Source: Corynebacterium sp.
GTDB lineage: Bacteria > Actinomycetota > Actinomycetes > Mycobacteriales > Mycobacteriaceae
Assembly: GCF_030532195.1 (NCBI RefSeq)
Contig: NZ_JAUNLP010000001.1
Coordinates: 310,001 to 374,000, forward strand
Direction of reading: 5' to 3'
DNA: 64,000 bases
Shown: positions 8,758 to 18,471 of the stretch, piece after piece
How positions within the stretch are numbered: the stretch's first letter is position 1
Layout: every line of letters begins with the position of its first letter
Made by a program: the position numbers and the translations under genes
Notes under the pieces: generated by a model
Seen by the model: the letters and a program-made list of their open reading frames with translations, nothing else
Database searches by the model: none
What the model was told of the DNA's origin: nothing

Positions 8758-9537
8758 ATGACTACTGACTTGCGAAGCATTGGCATGGACTACTCCAACT
8801 GGCGTGAGGCGATGGAAGCCGCGATTGCCAGCGATAATCTCTCGGTTCTCGGCGAGGTTCGTGGTGGCCAGCTAGTTCGCTTCGAAGATCCGTCGGGCGC
8901 TCGTCTGCACATGCTCGGCGTTGAACCTTTCTCCACCTACGCCGGTTTTGCCGGTGACCCGACCGTGACAGCACATGTCTCCAGCGTGGATGATGTCCTC
9001 GCTCTGGTGGAAATCGTCGGTGACGACCCATCTTCTGAGGACTTTGACAAGGTCATTGAAATTGCGTGCTGCGTTCTTGCACAGGGCCCGATGATTGTCG
9101 ATGCCGGCACGCAGACTTTTGAACATGTCGCACTGTCGGCACTGGCCACGGACTACGCATTCGACGAATCAGCTGAGGAATACGAAAAGCGCACTGGCGA
9201 AAAGCCGAACAAGCTCAATTTTGTCGGCGCAAAGCCGCTCATTGGCAAGCAGGCTGGTGCGACCTCCCCCAGTGCTGCCGTCGAACTGGCAGGTGTTATC
9301 AACAACTCCCGCAAGCATGTCAACGAGCTGACCGGTAAGAAGTTCTGGGTGCTCAACCTGGCGCTGCCAACCCCAATGGATGTCCTGGTGCCGGGTGGCG
9401 ACGTAGCCCCGCAGCCAGGCATGGTTGTCTCCGGTAAGTTCCTGCTCACCGGCGAAATTATTGCACCGCAGGGCTGCGGTGGTGGCTGCGGCGACGGCGG
9501 CTGTGGCTGCGGTGATGGCGGCTGCGGTGGGCACTAA
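8758..9537 (+). CDS. Unknown protein with Cys/Gly-rich C-terminal tail
   Basis: I do not recognise this 259-residue family. It has no signal peptide and no membrane segment and looks like a soluble mixed alpha/beta protein, with acidic stretches around 100-160. The last 22 residues are extraordinary: five cysteines spaced by Gly/Asp (GCGGGCG, GGCGCG, GGCGGH) and a terminal His, a likely metal-binding tail. An open frame extends upstream to 8650, but that part is AT-rich and promoter-like, so the ATG at 8758 (MTTDLRSIGMDY) is preferred. It is divergent from feoAB, and a DtxR-like box lies between them, so an iron-related role is possible but unproven. Confidence 0.75.
   Translation: MTTDLRSIGMDYSNWREAMEAAIASDNLSVLGEVRGGQLVRFEDPSGARLHMLGVEPFSTYAGFAGDPTVTAHVSSVDDVLALVEIVGDDPSSEDFDKVIEIACCVLAQGPMIVDAGTQTFEHVALSALATDYAFDESAEEYEKRTGEKPNKLNFVGAKPLIGKQAGATSPSAAVELAGVINNSRKHVNELTGKKFWVLNLALPTPMDVLVPGGDVAPQPGMVVSGKFLLTGEIIAPQGCGGGCGDGGCGCGDGGCGGH
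9472..9534 (+). repeat. Short tandem GGC-TGC-type repeat coding the Cys/Gly tail
   Basis: The end of the preceding gene is built from repeated ggctgcggtgatggc-like units encoding Gly-Cys-Gly-Asp-Gly blocks. Such a low-complexity repeat could vary in copy number between strains. Confidence 0.6.
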
Positions 9538-9561
9538 CCGCTAAAGACCTCGAGCGTGCTG

Positions 9562-10482
9562 CTACAGCGCCTCGAGGTCGATTTGTCCGTGGGTGTGAAT
9601 GACACTCGGACCGGTCAGCGTGGCCGCAAAGGCACCGTCTTTGGCAGGCGCCTCACTAATGGTCACCGTAACCTGGCCTCCTGGAACATTAACTGTGACC
9701 TCGCCCTCCGTGCGACCGGCATCGGTCAGCGCGGCAATCGCTGCTGCGACAGTGCCTGTGCCACAAGAACGGGTCTCTCCCACTCCCCGCTCAATTACAC
9801 GCATGTTCACCGCACCGGAGTCATCCAATGGGGTGACAATTTCCAGGTTCAGCCCGTGTGGGAACATGGCTTCGTCGGCAAGCACTGGCTTGGCAGATGA
9901 GCCCGCCCCCTCCAAATCCAGCTTTGCCAGCCCCTCAGCGTCGAGTCCGGGCATGACACACGCCAAATGCGGGTTCCCCACATCCACGCCGATGCCCGCG
10001 AACTTTGCGTCGCCCGTAGAACCGATGAAGGCGGTGCCCACGCCCAGAACCTCGGGCAGTCCCATATTGACGCCAACGGTGGCGTGAGTATCGCTGAGAT
10101 CACCAATACGGACCTCACGCAAACCAGCCCGCGTCCCGACGCGGAGTTTTCCATCCGCAACACTGCCCGGGCTGTGGATTGTCGCCACGTAGTGCGCGAA
10201 AACACGCACGCCGTTGCCGCACATCTCAGCGATTGAACCATCGCCATTGCGGTAGTCCATGAACCAATCGCTGGCCTCGACATCAGCCGGCAAGGCTTCT
10301 AACACACCTGCAGCGACCAGATCGCCTGCACGCGCAACCCGTAAGACACCGTCGGCACCCAGACCGCGCTGACGGTCGCATACTGCTGCCACCAATGACT
10401 CCGTCAGATTGAGGCTGACCGAATCGTCCGGAAAAATGAGGAAATCATTTTGCGTGCCGTGACCTTTAGCGAAAGAAACCAT
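9562..10482 (-). CDS. dapF: Diaminopimelate epimerase
   Basis: Converts LL- to meso-diaminopimelate for lysine and peptidoglycan synthesis. The 306-residue protein starts MVSFAKGHGTQNDF at 10482; the frame is open further upstream but overlaps miaA and is not conserved. Both catalytic cysteines are in place: the first in AEMCGNGVRVFAHY and the second in ETRSCGTGTVAAA. It starts 22 bases after the miaA stop and is probably cotranscribed with miaA, the usual actinobacterial arrangement. It converges with the gene ending at 9537. Other lysine-pathway genes in the window are dapA and dapB. Confidence 0.95.
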   Translation of the reverse strand: MVSFAKGHGTQNDFLIFPDDSVSLNLTESLVAAVCDRQRGLGADGVLRVARAGDLVAAGVLEALPADVEASDWFMDYRNGDGSIAEMCGNGVRVFAHYVATIHSPGSVADGKLRVGTRAGLREVRIGDLSDTHATVGVNMGLPEVLGVGTAFIGSTGDAKFAGIGVDVGNPHLACVMPGLDAEGLAKLDLEGAGSSAKPVLADEAMFPHGLNLEIVTPLDDSGAVNMRVIERGVGETRSCGTGTVAAAIAALTDAGRTEGEVTVNVPGGQVTVTISEAPAKDGAFAATLTGPSVIHTHGQIDLEAL

Positions 10483-10504
10483 GGGTGCTATTTTAGCGCC
10501 ACGA

Positions 10505-11443
10505 CTAAAGCCCCAGGGCCGAAAATGCCTGTCCCGGCACATCGCCTGCAGCATCCAGCCAGCTAATACGTCGATCGCGGTTGAACCAGGAGCGCTGGCG
10601 GCGCACATAACGGCGCGTTGACGTAATCGTGCGTTCACGCGCGGTGTCCAGGTCATATTCGCCGTCAAAGTGCGCCAGGACTTGTGCGTACCCAATCGCA
10701 CGGCTGGCTGTCACCCCCTCGCGAAGCCCCTGCTCAATCAGCGTCTCAGTTTCTTCCACCAGCCCGGATTCGAACATCTTATTTGTCCGCAGCTCAATGC
10801 GCGGATTCAGCCACTCAGATTCGGTGCGCAAACCCAAAATGCGCGTTCCCCAGCGTGGCGGCGCATCCACCGAGGGCTTCGACGCGGCAAAGGGTTTGCC
10901 GGTCAGTTCGATGACTTCCAGCGCACGCACAGTGCGACGCGGATCGTTTGTCTCAATAATCGCCGCCGCATCCGGATCAACTTCCGCGAGGCGAGCATGC
11001 AATGCCGCAGGCCCGATCTCCTCCTGCACTGCTTCCCATTTCGCACGTACCTCAGGGTCCGTTGGCGGGAACTGCCAGTCATCCACCAGCGCCTGGACAT
11101 ACATCATTGAGCCACCGACAAGGATGGGAACTTTCCCACGAGCGCGAATATCCTCGACATCCGCAACGGCATGACGCTGGTACGAAGCCACCGATGCCGG
11201 CTGCGTGACATCGAGCACGTCCAACTGGTGATGCGGAATCCCCCGACGCTCAGCCACCGACAGCTTCGCCGTGCCGATATCCATTCCCCGGTAGAGCTGC
11301 ATCGAGTCAACATTGACTACCTCACCGCCGAGCTGCTCTGCCAGCACCAACCCCAAATCCGATTTGCCCGACGCCGTCGGCCCCACCACTGCAATCGGAA
11401 CCGGCAGGCTCACGCCTTGCGATGTCGTCACTTGTTTCTTCAC
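10505..11443 (-). CDS. miaA: tRNA dimethylallyltransferase
   Basis: Adds a dimethylallyl group to A37 of tRNAs that read UNN codons; MiaB, also in this window, then methylthiolates that base. The 312 residues begin [11 protein letters not shown] and contain the P-loop [11 protein letters not shown], then the family blocks [17 protein letters not shown] and HHQLDVLDV, and the substrate block [14 protein letters not shown]. Length is normal. It lies between a dioxygenase-fold gene (31 bases upstream) and dapF. Confidence 0.95.
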   Translation of the reverse strand: MKKQVTTSQGVSLPVPIAVVGPTASGKSDLGLVLAEQLGGEVVNVDSMQLYRGMDIGTAKLSVAERRGIPHHQLDVLDVTQPASVASYQRHAVADVEDIRARGKVPILVGGSMMYVQALVDDWQFPPTDPEVRAKWEAVQEEIGPAALHARLAEVDPDAAAIIETNDPRRTVRALEVIELTGKPFAASKPSVDAPPRWGTRILGLRTESEWLNPRIELRTNKMFESGLVEETETLIEQGLREGVTASRAIGYAQVLAHFDGEYDLDTARERTITSTRRYVRRQRSWFNRDRRISWLDAAGDVPGQAFSALGL

Positions 11444-11474
11444 ACTCCTGGAAAACTATCTCCTGGCTGGGAGC

Positions 11475-12161
11475 TTACTTCCCCACACACTGCCAGCTAG
11501 CCACGTGGTAGCCGATACCGTAGGGCGCGTGACTGTAATACACATGCTTGACGACGTCCACGTTGTCCGACTTCTCCCACCTTGCCGCGACCTCGTACAA
11601 CTCCCGCCACAGAGCTGCCGCATACTCACCTGGCGCGGGGAACTTGGTACCGACTAGGTCAACTGATACGCAGCTGTGTCCTGCAATGGTGCGGCACAGG
11701 GCGTCTGTCTCCGCAGCACCCGCTATTTCGCCGACCGGGGAATTGTCCGCAAGCCCGAATGCGCCGTCGACAAGCACGAGCAAACGAGATTGACCGTCGC
11801 GCAGCGCGTCGTCCGCGTGGGCGTAACAGGTGGCCGCTACGGTGTCACCAAAGAGACGCTTGGCGCTGTCTTCGATGAGCCACCGGCCGAGGAGTTCCGG
11901 CAGTGCTGTTCCTGCCGCCACACGCACATCGGCACCGTAAGGGCGAAAGCTACCTGGCGTGCTGTCGTGATATTGCTCGGCTGCTGGAATGTCGCCGGTG
12001 ATGATGGCCACTTCCCCAGGGCCATCGGCGCCCCACAGCGTTGCCACGGCCTCGCGAGCCGCCTCCCGCAGAGCGACTGCAACGGCAGGCGTGCCACCGA
12101 GCTCATCGACGATGAGGAGCGCACGGGGGACGATTACAAGCCGAGGAAAACGCGAATTCAC
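11475..12161 (-). CDS. Dioxygenase-fold (class III extradiol B-like) conserved protein
   Basis: A 228-residue cytoplasmic protein. Its position between DUF349 and miaA-dapF matches, from memory, M. tuberculosis Rv2728c and C. glutamicum cg2131, annotated as alanine-rich or as class III extradiol dioxygenase subunit B-like. The centre has HADDALRDGQSRLLVLVDGAFGL and a later block APGEYAAALWRELYEVAARW. No catalytic residues can be assigned, and its function is unknown even in model species. The start is the GTG at 12161; GGGAGC just before it is too close to be a normal ribosome-binding site, so the start is uncertain. Confidence 0.65.
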   Translation of the reverse strand: MNSRFPRLVIVPRALLIVDELGGTPAVAVALREAAREAVATLWGADGPGEVAIITGDIPAAEQYHDSTPGSFRPYGADVRVAAGTALPELLGRWLIEDSAKRLFGDTVAATCYAHADDALRDGQSRLLVLVDGAFGLADNSPVGEIAGAAETDALCRTIAGHSCVSVDLVGTKFPAPGEYAAALWRELYEVAARWEKSDNVDVVKHVYYSHAPYGIGYHVASWQCVGK

Positions 12162-12322
12162 GCTCCCAACGCTACCGTGAGGGGCTAATCAGTGCCTTAT
12201 TCCGGCGGGGTTACGCGCGCTGCGCTAGATTTTTTGGGATACTCGACCACATACAGCAAGTGTTTTATGGCAGCCGTGTCGCGCGGCAGTTCTAAAAGAA
12301 GATTGGAAGAGGTTCACCCACT

Positions 12323-13693
12323 ATGACCGGTACCAGCAATACTCCGAAGCCAGGTCCTCGCCCCGGACCGCATCCCGGGCCACGACCGGGTGCAATGCCG
12401 GCTCACCGTAGGGTCCCAGGCGCTGCTGCAACGCCAGCTGGTGCTACCACAGCCGCCACGCCTCACGCAGTCCACAGTGACCCGAAGAAGTTTGGTCGTA
12501 TTGACGCGGACGGCACTGTCTGGCTGAAGACCGCTGCTGGGGAACGCAACATTGGTTCTTGGCAGGCCGGCACCGTCGAGGAGGGCTATGCCCACTATGG
12601 CAAGCGCTTCGATGACCTTGCCACGGAGGTCGAGCTGCTGGAGTCTCGAATTGTGACTCACCCGCAGGAAGCACAGAGCATTTCTCACAATGCCGCGGAC
12701 CTGCGTGAAAGCTTGGCCACGGCCACGGTGCTCGGCGATCTCGATGCGCTTGATGCTCGTTTGGCGCAGGTTATTGAGTCCTCCAAGGTGGCAGAGGAAA
12801 AGGTCGCCCACGATAAGGCTGAGCGCCGGAAGAAGGCCATTGCGCGCAAGGAAGAGCTTGCCGCCGAGGCCGAGGACATTGCGGAAAACTCCACTGAGTG
12901 GAAAGCCGCTGGTGACCGCATCCGCGAGATCCTCACTGAGTGGAAGCAGATTCGCGGTATCGACCGCAAAACGGATGACCAGCTGTGGCGACGCTACTCG
13001 CGCGCTCGCGACGCCTTCAACCGTCGCCGTGGTTCCCACTTCGCTGAGCTCGACCGCAACCGCGCGGCCGCTCGTCGTGCGAAGGAGGACATCATTGAGC
13101 GCGCCGAGGCACTGAAGTCCTCGACTGATTGGGGCCCAACCGCGGCCGCGTTCCGCGATTTGATGTCGGAATGGAAGGCCGCTGGTCGCGCACCGCGCGA
13201 GGTCGATGACAAGCTCTGGGCGCAATTCAAGGCCGCTCAGGATGAGTTCTTTGGCGCTCGCAACGCAGTCAATGCCGCCCGCGACAGGGAGTTCGAGGAA
13301 AACGCTGCGGCCAAGGACGCGCTGTTGGCTGAGTATGACTCCCGTATTAATCCGGAAAAGGGCCTCGACCACGCTCGCGCCGAGCTGCGTCAACTTCAGG
13401 AAAAGTGGGAGGCCATTGGCTACGTGCCGCGTGGCCGCGTCCGCGAATACGAAAACCGAATTGGTGAGCTGGAAAAGCGTGTCGCCGATGCCGCAGACTC
13501 GCAGTGGCGTCGCACCGATCCGGAGGCACAGGCACGCGTGCAGCAGTTCGCTGACCGCGCAGCGGAGTTTGAAAAGAAGGCCGCAGACCTGGAGGCCAAG
13601 GGCAAGGCTTCCCAGGCTGCAAAGGCCCGCGAGCAGGCCGAGCAGTGGCGTCAGTGGGCTGACCAGGCTGCTGAGACGCTCAAGGAGCTCTAA
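12323..13693 (+). CDS. DUF349 repeat coiled-coil protein
   Basis: A 456-residue, highly charged helical protein with several DUF349 repeats of about 75 residues (visible around 190-260, 265-335 and 340-410; each has a W-K-x-I/A core such as ILTEWKQIRGIDRKTDDQLWRRY). The first 55 residues are Pro/Gly/His-rich and probably disordered. The orthologue in M. tuberculosis is Rv2731 (from memory), of unknown biochemical role. The ATG has GAAGAGG about 8 bases upstream. It is transcribed opposite to its neighbours and ends at a bidirectional hairpin. Confidence 0.85.
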   Translation: MTGTSNTPKPGPRPGPHPGPRPGAMPAHRRVPGAAATPAGATTAATPHAVHSDPKKFGRIDADGTVWLKTAAGERNIGSWQAGTVEEGYAHYGKRFDDLATEVELLESRIVTHPQEAQSISHNAADLRESLATATVLGDLDALDARLAQVIESSKVAEEKVAHDKAERRKKAIARKEELAAEAEDIAENSTEWKAAGDRIREILTEWKQIRGIDRKTDDQLWRRYSRARDAFNRRRGSHFAELDRNRAAARRAKEDIIERAEALKSSTDWGPTAAAFRDLMSEWKAAGRAPREVDDKLWAQFKAAQDEFFGARNAVNAARDREFEENAAAKDALLAEYDSRINPEKGLDHARAELRQLQEKWEAIGYVPRGRVREYENRIGELEKRVADAADSQWRRTDPEAQARVQQFADRAAEFEKKAADLEAKGKASQAAKAREQAEQWRQWADQAAETLKEL

Positions 13694-13736
13694 GCCTGCA
13701 CGCGGCTAGAACCGCACCGCACACCCAAAAAAGATG

Positions 13737-13764
13737 GCCTATCCCCAAACCACTGGGGATAGGC
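13737..13764. terminator. Bidirectional hairpin terminator
   Basis: A perfect 10-bp stem (GCCTATCCCC with GGGGATAGGC) around an 8-base loop lies between the convergent DUF349 gene and the membrane-protein gene. A run of A at 13728-13732 gives a U-tract on the minus strand. Confidence 0.85.
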
Positions 13765-13791
13765 TCTCTTGCTATGTCAAAGAAGCTACGA

Positions 13792-14487
13792 CTAGGACTC
13801 AGCTCGATTTCGGCGGCGAGCACGTGCACGGCGGTCATCTACCACCTTGACATCCGTGGACGTATTCGGAGTCAGGCCAGAGCGCAGGTACACCTGCTGC
13901 GCGCGCAGAACCGGATCGGTGTCGTGGTGTTCGCGTCGCTTCGACGCGAGTTCCAGCTGCTTCTTGTTCCGTCGAAAAGCGATGAACGTCATGGCGATCG
14001 CCAGAGTGAAACTGCAGCCGATGCTGAGCCCCAGACCAAAGGAAATGCCCTCCCCCGGAAGCTCCTGCGGGCGCGCCTGACGCATCCAACCGGCGAACAC
14101 CGAGTAGACCGCCTGAATGCACGACACTACCCACGTTACAAACGCCAGAATCGTCGTGCGCGTAATCAGGGTGGCAATGGCCAGCAGCACGCCCAACAGC
14201 ACGAAAATCGTGTAAATGCGCTCCGGGCGCGCCGTGAAGTACTCACGTGCCACGTCCGTATCCAGGAGCACGTCGAAGCCGAGCACAACGCCCGAGTGCG
14301 GAAGGAAGAAAGCGGTAATCAGGCCGACGACCGCAATCATCATGGGTATGGCGGCCGGGCCGAGATCCAGCTCGCCGGCAGCCTTGCGCTCTTCAGCACG
14401 CAACTGCTGCGCGGACTCCATTGCCTGCGTCGATTCCATGTCACCTTCCGGCGAAGCATTGTCACTACTCACAGCCGCATCCCTCAC
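13792..14487 (-). CDS. Conserved membrane protein next to miaB
   Basis: A 231-residue protein with four predicted membrane segments (about 48-70, 88-105, 112-135 and 155-175) and a basic C-terminus ([13 protein letters not shown]). Its place directly after miaB, overlapping it by 23 bases, matches the conserved transmembrane gene Rv2732c in mycobacteria (from memory). Function unknown. The start could be the codon at 14487 or the later ATG near 14439 (MESTQAMES); the overlap suggests translational coupling to miaB either way. Confidence 0.72.
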   Translation of the reverse strand: MRDAAVSSDNASPEGDMESTQAMESAQQLRAEERKAAGELDLGPAAIPMMIAVVGLITAFFLPHSGVVLGFDVLLDTDVAREYFTARPERIYTIFVLLGVLLAIATLITRTTILAFVTWVVSCIQAVYSVFAGWMRQARPQELPGEGISFGLGLSIGCSFTLAIAMTFIAFRRNKKQLELASKRREHHDTDPVLRAQQVYLRSGLTPNTSTDVKVVDDRRARARRRNRAES

Positions 14488-16012
14488 TTACACTCGTTTT
14501 CTCCGGGCGCCCGATCTTTGGCAGGCCCAGACCGACTCCGATGGGAGCGGTCGTCGGAGTTTGACCAACCTCCACATTATCCCCCGCCTTGGTGCGGCGG
14601 TGAGACAGCACGCCGGAATCCGCGATGAGGAAGTGCGGCGCCGAATCGGTAACGCGCACAGTCACATAATCTCCCGGGCGAATCTTCCGGTCAATAATTC
14701 CCGGCTCGCTTTCCGACGGGCTGAAGTGCACCAGGCGGCCATCTCGACTACGACCCGACATGCGGTGTGTCTCCGAATTCTTGCGGCCATCGGACTGGCT
14801 GACCAGCAGCTCGACCTCGCGGCCGACAAGCCTTGCGTTTTCCTCTTCCGAGATACGCTCCTGAAGTGCGAGCAGGCGACCGTAACGGTCCTTGACCACC
14901 TCCGGTGGCACCTGATTTTCCATCGTGGCCGCCGGAGTACCCGGACGTGGCGAGTACTGGAACGTAAATGCAGAGCTAAAGCGGGCCTTTTCCACTACAT
15001 CCAGGGTCTGCTGGAAGTCCTCTTCGGTCTCGCCCGGGAAGCCAACGATGATGTCGGTGGTGATAGCAGCATCCGGCATTTTCTCGCGCACCTTGTCCAA
15101 AATGCCCAGGAACTTCTTGGTGCGGTAGGAACGGCGCATGTCCTTCAAGACACGGTCCGATCCAGACTGCAGCGGCATGTGCAGCTGGTGGACGACGTTC
15201 GGGGTCTCAGCCATGGCGTCGATGACATTATCGGTGAACTCGGCCGGGTGCGGCGAGGTGAAACGCAGACGCTCAAGGCCTTCAATTTCGCCGCAGGCGC
15301 GCAGCAACTTGGAAAATGCCGAGCGGTCACGCTCCATGTCCGGATCAGCAAAGTTCACGCCGTAGGCGTTGACGTTCTGGCCGAGCAGGGTGACATCGGT
15401 AACGCCCTGGTCAACAAGTGCCTGGACCTCGGCCAGAATATCACCTGGCCTGCGATCGCGTTCCTTACCACGCAAGCTCGGAACGATGCAGAAAGTACAG
15501 GTGTTGTTACAACCCACCGAGATACTGACCCAGCCCGCGTAGGTCGATTCACGTTTCGCCGGCAGCACCGACGGGAATTCCTCCAGCGCGTCCTTGATTT
15601 CCACCTCAGCGCGCTCATTGTGCGCAGCGCGCTCCAACAGCGCCGGCAAAGAACCGAGGTTGTGAGTACCAAAGACCACGTCCACCCACGGCGCCTTCTT
15701 GACGACAACGTCCTTGTCCTTCTGCGCCAGGCAGCCACCAACGGCAATTTGCATGCCGGGATTTGCATCCTTGACTGGTTTGAGCTGCCCCAACGTACCG
15801 TAGAGGCGGTTATCCGCATTTTCGCGCACGGCACAGGTGTTAAAGACCACGAGGTCTGGGTTTTCACCTTCCGCAGCTGCTACATAACCGTTTTCTTCCA
15901 ACAGACCAGACAGACGTTCCGAGTCATGGACGTTCATCTGGCAGCCGAAGGTACGTACCTCATAGGTGCGAGGCGAGGATTGCTGCTGAGAGTTCAAAGA
16001 AGGGGTAGTCAC
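14465..16012 (-). CDS. miaB: tRNA-2-methylthio-N6-dimethylallyladenosine synthase
   Basis: Radical-SAM enzyme that adds a methylthio group to i6A37 in tRNA, acting after MiaA. The 515 residues contain the N-terminal UPF0004 domain with its cluster-binding Cys residues ([21 protein letters not shown]), the radical-SAM motif [10 protein letters not shown] (CxxxCxxC) and a C-terminal TRAM domain of about 380-450 ([21 protein letters not shown]). A further tail to residue 515 ending GCGCE is typical of actinobacterial MiaB. Start ATG at 16012. Confidence 0.95.
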   Translation of the reverse strand: MTTPSLNSQQQSSPRTYEVRTFGCQMNVHDSERLSGLLEENGYVAAAEGENPDLVVFNTCAVRENADNRLYGTLGQLKPVKDANPGMQIAVGGCLAQKDKDVVVKKAPWVDVVFGTHNLGSLPALLERAAHNERAEVEIKDALEEFPSVLPAKRESTYAGWVSISVGCNNTCTFCIVPSLRGKERDRRPGDILAEVQALVDQGVTDVTLLGQNVNAYGVNFADPDMERDRSAFSKLLRACGEIEGLERLRFTSPHPAEFTDNVIDAMAETPNVVHQLHMPLQSGSDRVLKDMRRSYRTKKFLGILDKVREKMPDAAITTDIIVGFPGETEEDFQQTLDVVEKARFSSAFTFQYSPRPGTPAATMENQVPPEVVKDRYGRLLALQERISEEENARLVGREVELLVSQSDGRKNSETHRMSGRSRDGRLVHFSPSESEPGIIDRKIRPGDYVTVRVTDSAPHFLIADSGVLSHRRTKAGDNVEVGQTPTTAPIGVGLGLPKIGRPEKTSVSEGCGCE

Positions 16013-16052
16013 GGCAGTTTAGGTTAGCGGTTTGCCGCCCATTTCCACAATT

Positions 16053-16093
16053 AGGACTCGTGTTTGACCTGGGCACTTCAACGCCCAAGTCCT
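16053..16093 (-). terminator. Possible terminator after recX
   Basis: Outer arms AGGACT/AGTCCT enclose an inner TGGGC/GCCCA stem, directly overlapping the recX stop. No clear U-tract follows, so termination strength is uncertain. Confidence 0.4.
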
Positions 16094-16710
16094 TAGTCTG
16101 CATCCTGCTGCAGGCGGCGGTACTGCTCGTCCAATTCCTCACGAGCAATTTCCATGGACAGCTCCGCGGGGAAGCCACGCCGCGCGAGTACTCCCACCAC
16201 TCGGCGGAGGTCCTTCTGCTTAGCGTTGTAGTCCGCCGCTACAGTCTTAATAGTCGCTGCCTTCTTCGCCGCTAGCTTGCGGGCGACAACTTTTTCATCA
16301 TTGTGAGTAATCTGCTCCAGCGCTGCCGCACGCTGCGAGGAACCGATGCCCTTGTCCCGCAGTTCCCTGTCGAGCACCATCTTGGACTTGCCACGAGCGG
16401 CGAAACGCTGCCGCACCCATTCAGACGCAAATTGATTATCATTGACCAGCCCGCTTCGCGCGAGGTCCTCAATGACTTCTTCAATCATCTCCGCCGGAAA
16501 CTCCTCAACAGCGCTGAGCCGGTCAAGGAGTTCCTGCCGAGACCGCATCCGCTGGTCCAGCAACCGCAGTGCCTTGGCACGAATGGGAGCCTTGGATTCT
16601 TCACGTCCGGCGTCATAAAGCGAGCTGCCATCTGCTGCTGCAATTTGTTCTGCCAGCTTTTCGATGGTTTCTCGCACATCGCGACCGTCGCGATTATCCA
16701 CAATCCTCAC
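16093..16710 (-). CDS. recX: RecA regulatory protein RecX
   Basis: Binds RecA filaments and limits recombinase activity. The 205-residue protein has the RecX three-helix repeats (RALRLLDQRMRSRQELLDRL, then LVNDNQFASEWVRQRFAARGKS, then RRVVGVLARRGFPAELSM). It follows recA after 17 bases on the same strand, the classic recA-recX operon. The codon at 16710 is a GTG; another GTG nine bases later is equally possible. Confidence 0.92.
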   Translation of the reverse strand: MRIVDNRDGRDVRETIEKLAEQIAAADGSSLYDAGREESKAPIRAKALRLLDQRMRSRQELLDRLSAVEEFPAEMIEEVIEDLARSGLVNDNQFASEWVRQRFAARGKSKMVLDRELRDKGIGSSQRAAALEQITHNDEKVVARKLAAKKAATIKTVAADYNAKQKDLRRVVGVLARRGFPAELSMEIAREELDEQYRRLQQDAD

Positions 16711-16727
16711 TTCTCATTCTCGAGTGG

Positions 16728-17834
16728 CTATTCTTCATCCAAATCATCGAAATCAATGTCTGGGACAACATCAACCGGAGCATCAATATCAGTCTCTTCC
16801 TCCATGTCAGCGTATTCACCGACACCGAGCTTTTTCTTAATCTTGATTTCGATTTCCTTGGCGACCTCAGGATTTTCCCGCAGGTACGTACGGGCCTTCT
16901 CCTTGCCCTGCCCCAGCTGATCGCCCTCATAGGTAAACCAGGATCCAGACTTTTTGACAATGCCATTGTCAACGCCCATGTCAATCAAGGAACCTTCACG
17001 GGAGATGCCTTCACCGTAAATGATGTCAAACTCTGCCTGCTTGAACGGCGGCGAGACCTTGTTCTTAACAACCTTGAGGCGGGTACGGTTACCGACCGCG
17101 TCCTGTCCATCCTTCAATGTCTGAATTCGGCGAACATCACAGCGCACAGAGGCGTAGAACTTCAGTGCTTTACCGCCGGTGGTAGTTTCCGGCGAACCGA
17201 ACATAACGCCAATCTTTTCACGCAGCTGGTTAATGAAGATCGCCGTCGTGCCCGTGCTGGACAGCGCGCCGGTCATCTTACGCAGCGCCTGACTCATCAA
17301 CCTTGCTTGCAGGCCGACGTGAGAATCACCCATCTCACCGTCAATCTCTGCCTTCGGCGTCAAGGCAGCCACGGAGTCGACCACAATAATGTCAATCGCG
17401 CCAGAGCGAACCAGCATGTCCGTAATCTCAAGCGCCTGCTCACCCGTATCTGGCTGAGAGACCAGCAGATTGTCCGTATCCACACCGAGCTTGCGCGCAT
17501 ACACCGGATCCAGTGCGTGCTCCGCGTCAATGAAAGCGGCAATGCCGCCCTGACGCTGTGCCTCCGCAATTGCATGAAGAGCAACTGTGGTCTTACCCGA
17601 AGACTCCGGACCGTAGATCTCTACAATACGACCGCGTGGGAAACCACCCAGGCCCAGCGCCACGTCGATCGCGATATTGCCAGAGGGAATGACCTGAATC
17701 GGTGGGCGATTGTCATCGCCCAGACGCATAACTGCGCCTTTACCAAAATCCTTCTCAATATTCGCCAGCGCTACATCCAGCGCCTTGAGACGATCATTGC
17801 CCTGGTTCGAAGCCGTAGTCTTCTTACGAGCCAT
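16728..17834 (-). CDS. recA: Recombinase RecA
   Basis: Strand-exchange ATPase and co-protease of the SOS response. With the ATG at 17834 ([12 protein letters not shown]) it has 368 residues; AAGGAAG lies about 10 bases ahead. It shows the P-loop GPESSGKTT, the Walker B region [10 protein letters not shown], and loop segments [18 protein letters not shown] and [12 protein letters not shown]. The C-terminal tail is strongly acidic ([10 protein letters not shown]), as usual. The frame stays open upstream to a GTG at 17942, but that start has no proper ribosome-binding site. No intein is present. A LexA-type SOS box lies far upstream at 18065-18080. Confidence 0.96.
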   Translation of the reverse strand: MARKKTTASNQGNDRLKALDVALANIEKDFGKGAVMRLGDDNRPPIQVIPSGNIAIDVALGLGGFPRGRIVEIYGPESSGKTTVALHAIAEAQRQGGIAAFIDAEHALDPVYARKLGVDTDNLLVSQPDTGEQALEITDMLVRSGAIDIIVVDSVAALTPKAEIDGEMGDSHVGLQARLMSQALRKMTGALSSTGTTAIFINQLREKIGVMFGSPETTTGGKALKFYASVRCDVRRIQTLKDGQDAVGNRTRLKVVKNKVSPPFKQAEFDIIYGEGISREGSLIDMGVDNGIVKKSGSWFTYEGDQLGQGKEKARTYLRENPEVAKEIEIKIKKKLGVGEYADMEEETDIDAPVDVVPDIDFDDLDEE

Positions 17835-18134
17835 AGTGTGTTGTTCTTCCTTATCGTCATTGTCACGTACGGTATCGGGTTCCGGAGCCGTACTCAGAGA
17901 AACTGCATCCCGATTTTCATCCACAACGGTAAATTCGCTCACACCTAGTTAGGCGCGAAAAATCCCATTCTGGTTCCAAATTGATCGGCGACACCGCTGA
18001 GGTTGGTTACACCCGGAAGATACCGGCTAGAACGGATTGACTTCGTTAACACAACCGATAATATGCGAAATCCTGTTCGAATGGCAACGCCACGCTGCAA
18101 TCGTCGTCAAGCATCGAAAACGCGTGCCTGGCGC
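17835..18134 (-). other. Long recA leader / intergenic region
   Basis: About 300 bases between the recA ATG and the DUF3046 stop. It holds the SOS box and a 36-codon in-frame extension of recA (GTG at 17942; first residues [11 protein letters not shown]) that is acidic and polar. No independent gene is seen. Either recA has a leader longer than 200 bases, or an alternative longer RecA is made. Confidence 0.5.
18065..18080. promoter_or_regulatory. LexA SOS box upstream of recA
   Basis: The 16-mer GCGAAATCCTGTTCGA closely matches the actinobacterial SOS box (TCGAAC-N4-GTTCGA): the right half-site is perfect and the left nearly so. It is about 230 bases from the recA ATG and about 55 bases beyond the DUF3046 stop. 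Confidence 0.72.
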
Positions 18135-18341
18135 CTATTCGTCGGGGCCGTACCAGCGCTCTTCCGGCACGTCGAACTCCTTGCACAGCGCCCACCAGAT
18201 GTCGCGCGGTTCGACTCCGTCCTCCAATAAATCCGTTGGTGTCTTGCCGTAGCCCATCAAAACGTGAGAGTGCAGGAGCCACGGACCTTGTTCAGGACCA
18301 AATTCGTGGATGACGAAGTTGTGGAAGTCAGCCAATCGCAT
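18135..18341 (-). CDS. DUF3046 family protein
   Basis: A 68-residue protein starting MRLADFHNFVIHEFG. The tryptophan-rich pattern (GPWLLHSHVL, DIWWALCKEFDVP, ERWYGPDE) is DUF3046, which in actinobacteria is normally encoded just upstream of recA (M. tuberculosis Rv2738c, from memory). Function unknown; the constant recA linkage suggests a link to DNA repair. The frame is open far upstream into bioY, but only this ATG gives the conserved length. Confidence 0.85.
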   Translation of the reverse strand: MRLADFHNFVIHEFGPEQGPWLLHSHVLMGYGKTPTDLLEDGVEPRDIWWALCKEFDVPEERWYGPDE

Positions 18342-18434
18342 GAGACCAACGTACAAGATGCATTTTGCGGATAGCCATTTTTGAAGGCACACTTTCAATA
18401 ATTTTCGAACGGCCGCACGCCTACTAGCCCCTCC

Positions 18435-18464
18435 TGAACAGCGCTCAAGTGCGAGGATTAAGAT
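18435..18464 (+). promoter_or_regulatory. bioY promoter with BioQ-like operator
   Basis: TGAACA (18435-18440) and TAAGAT (18459-18464) form a promoter with 18-base spacing. The bioY GTG begins eight bases further on, so the mRNA is probably leaderless. The -35 element is part of TGAAC-AGC-GCTCA (18435-18447), an imperfect inverted repeat resembling the TGAAC-N3-half-site operator of the corynebacterial biotin regulator BioQ (recalled from the literature). Confidence 0.45.
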
Positions 18465-18471
18465 AGAGCCT

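Noticed and set aside
12314-13393. 359-codon minus-strand open frame
   Set aside because: Antisense to the DUF349 gene, which has clear coding features.
14216-16027. 603-codon plus-strand open frame
   Set aside because: Antisense shadow of miaB and the membrane gene; no recognisable domain and no start signal.
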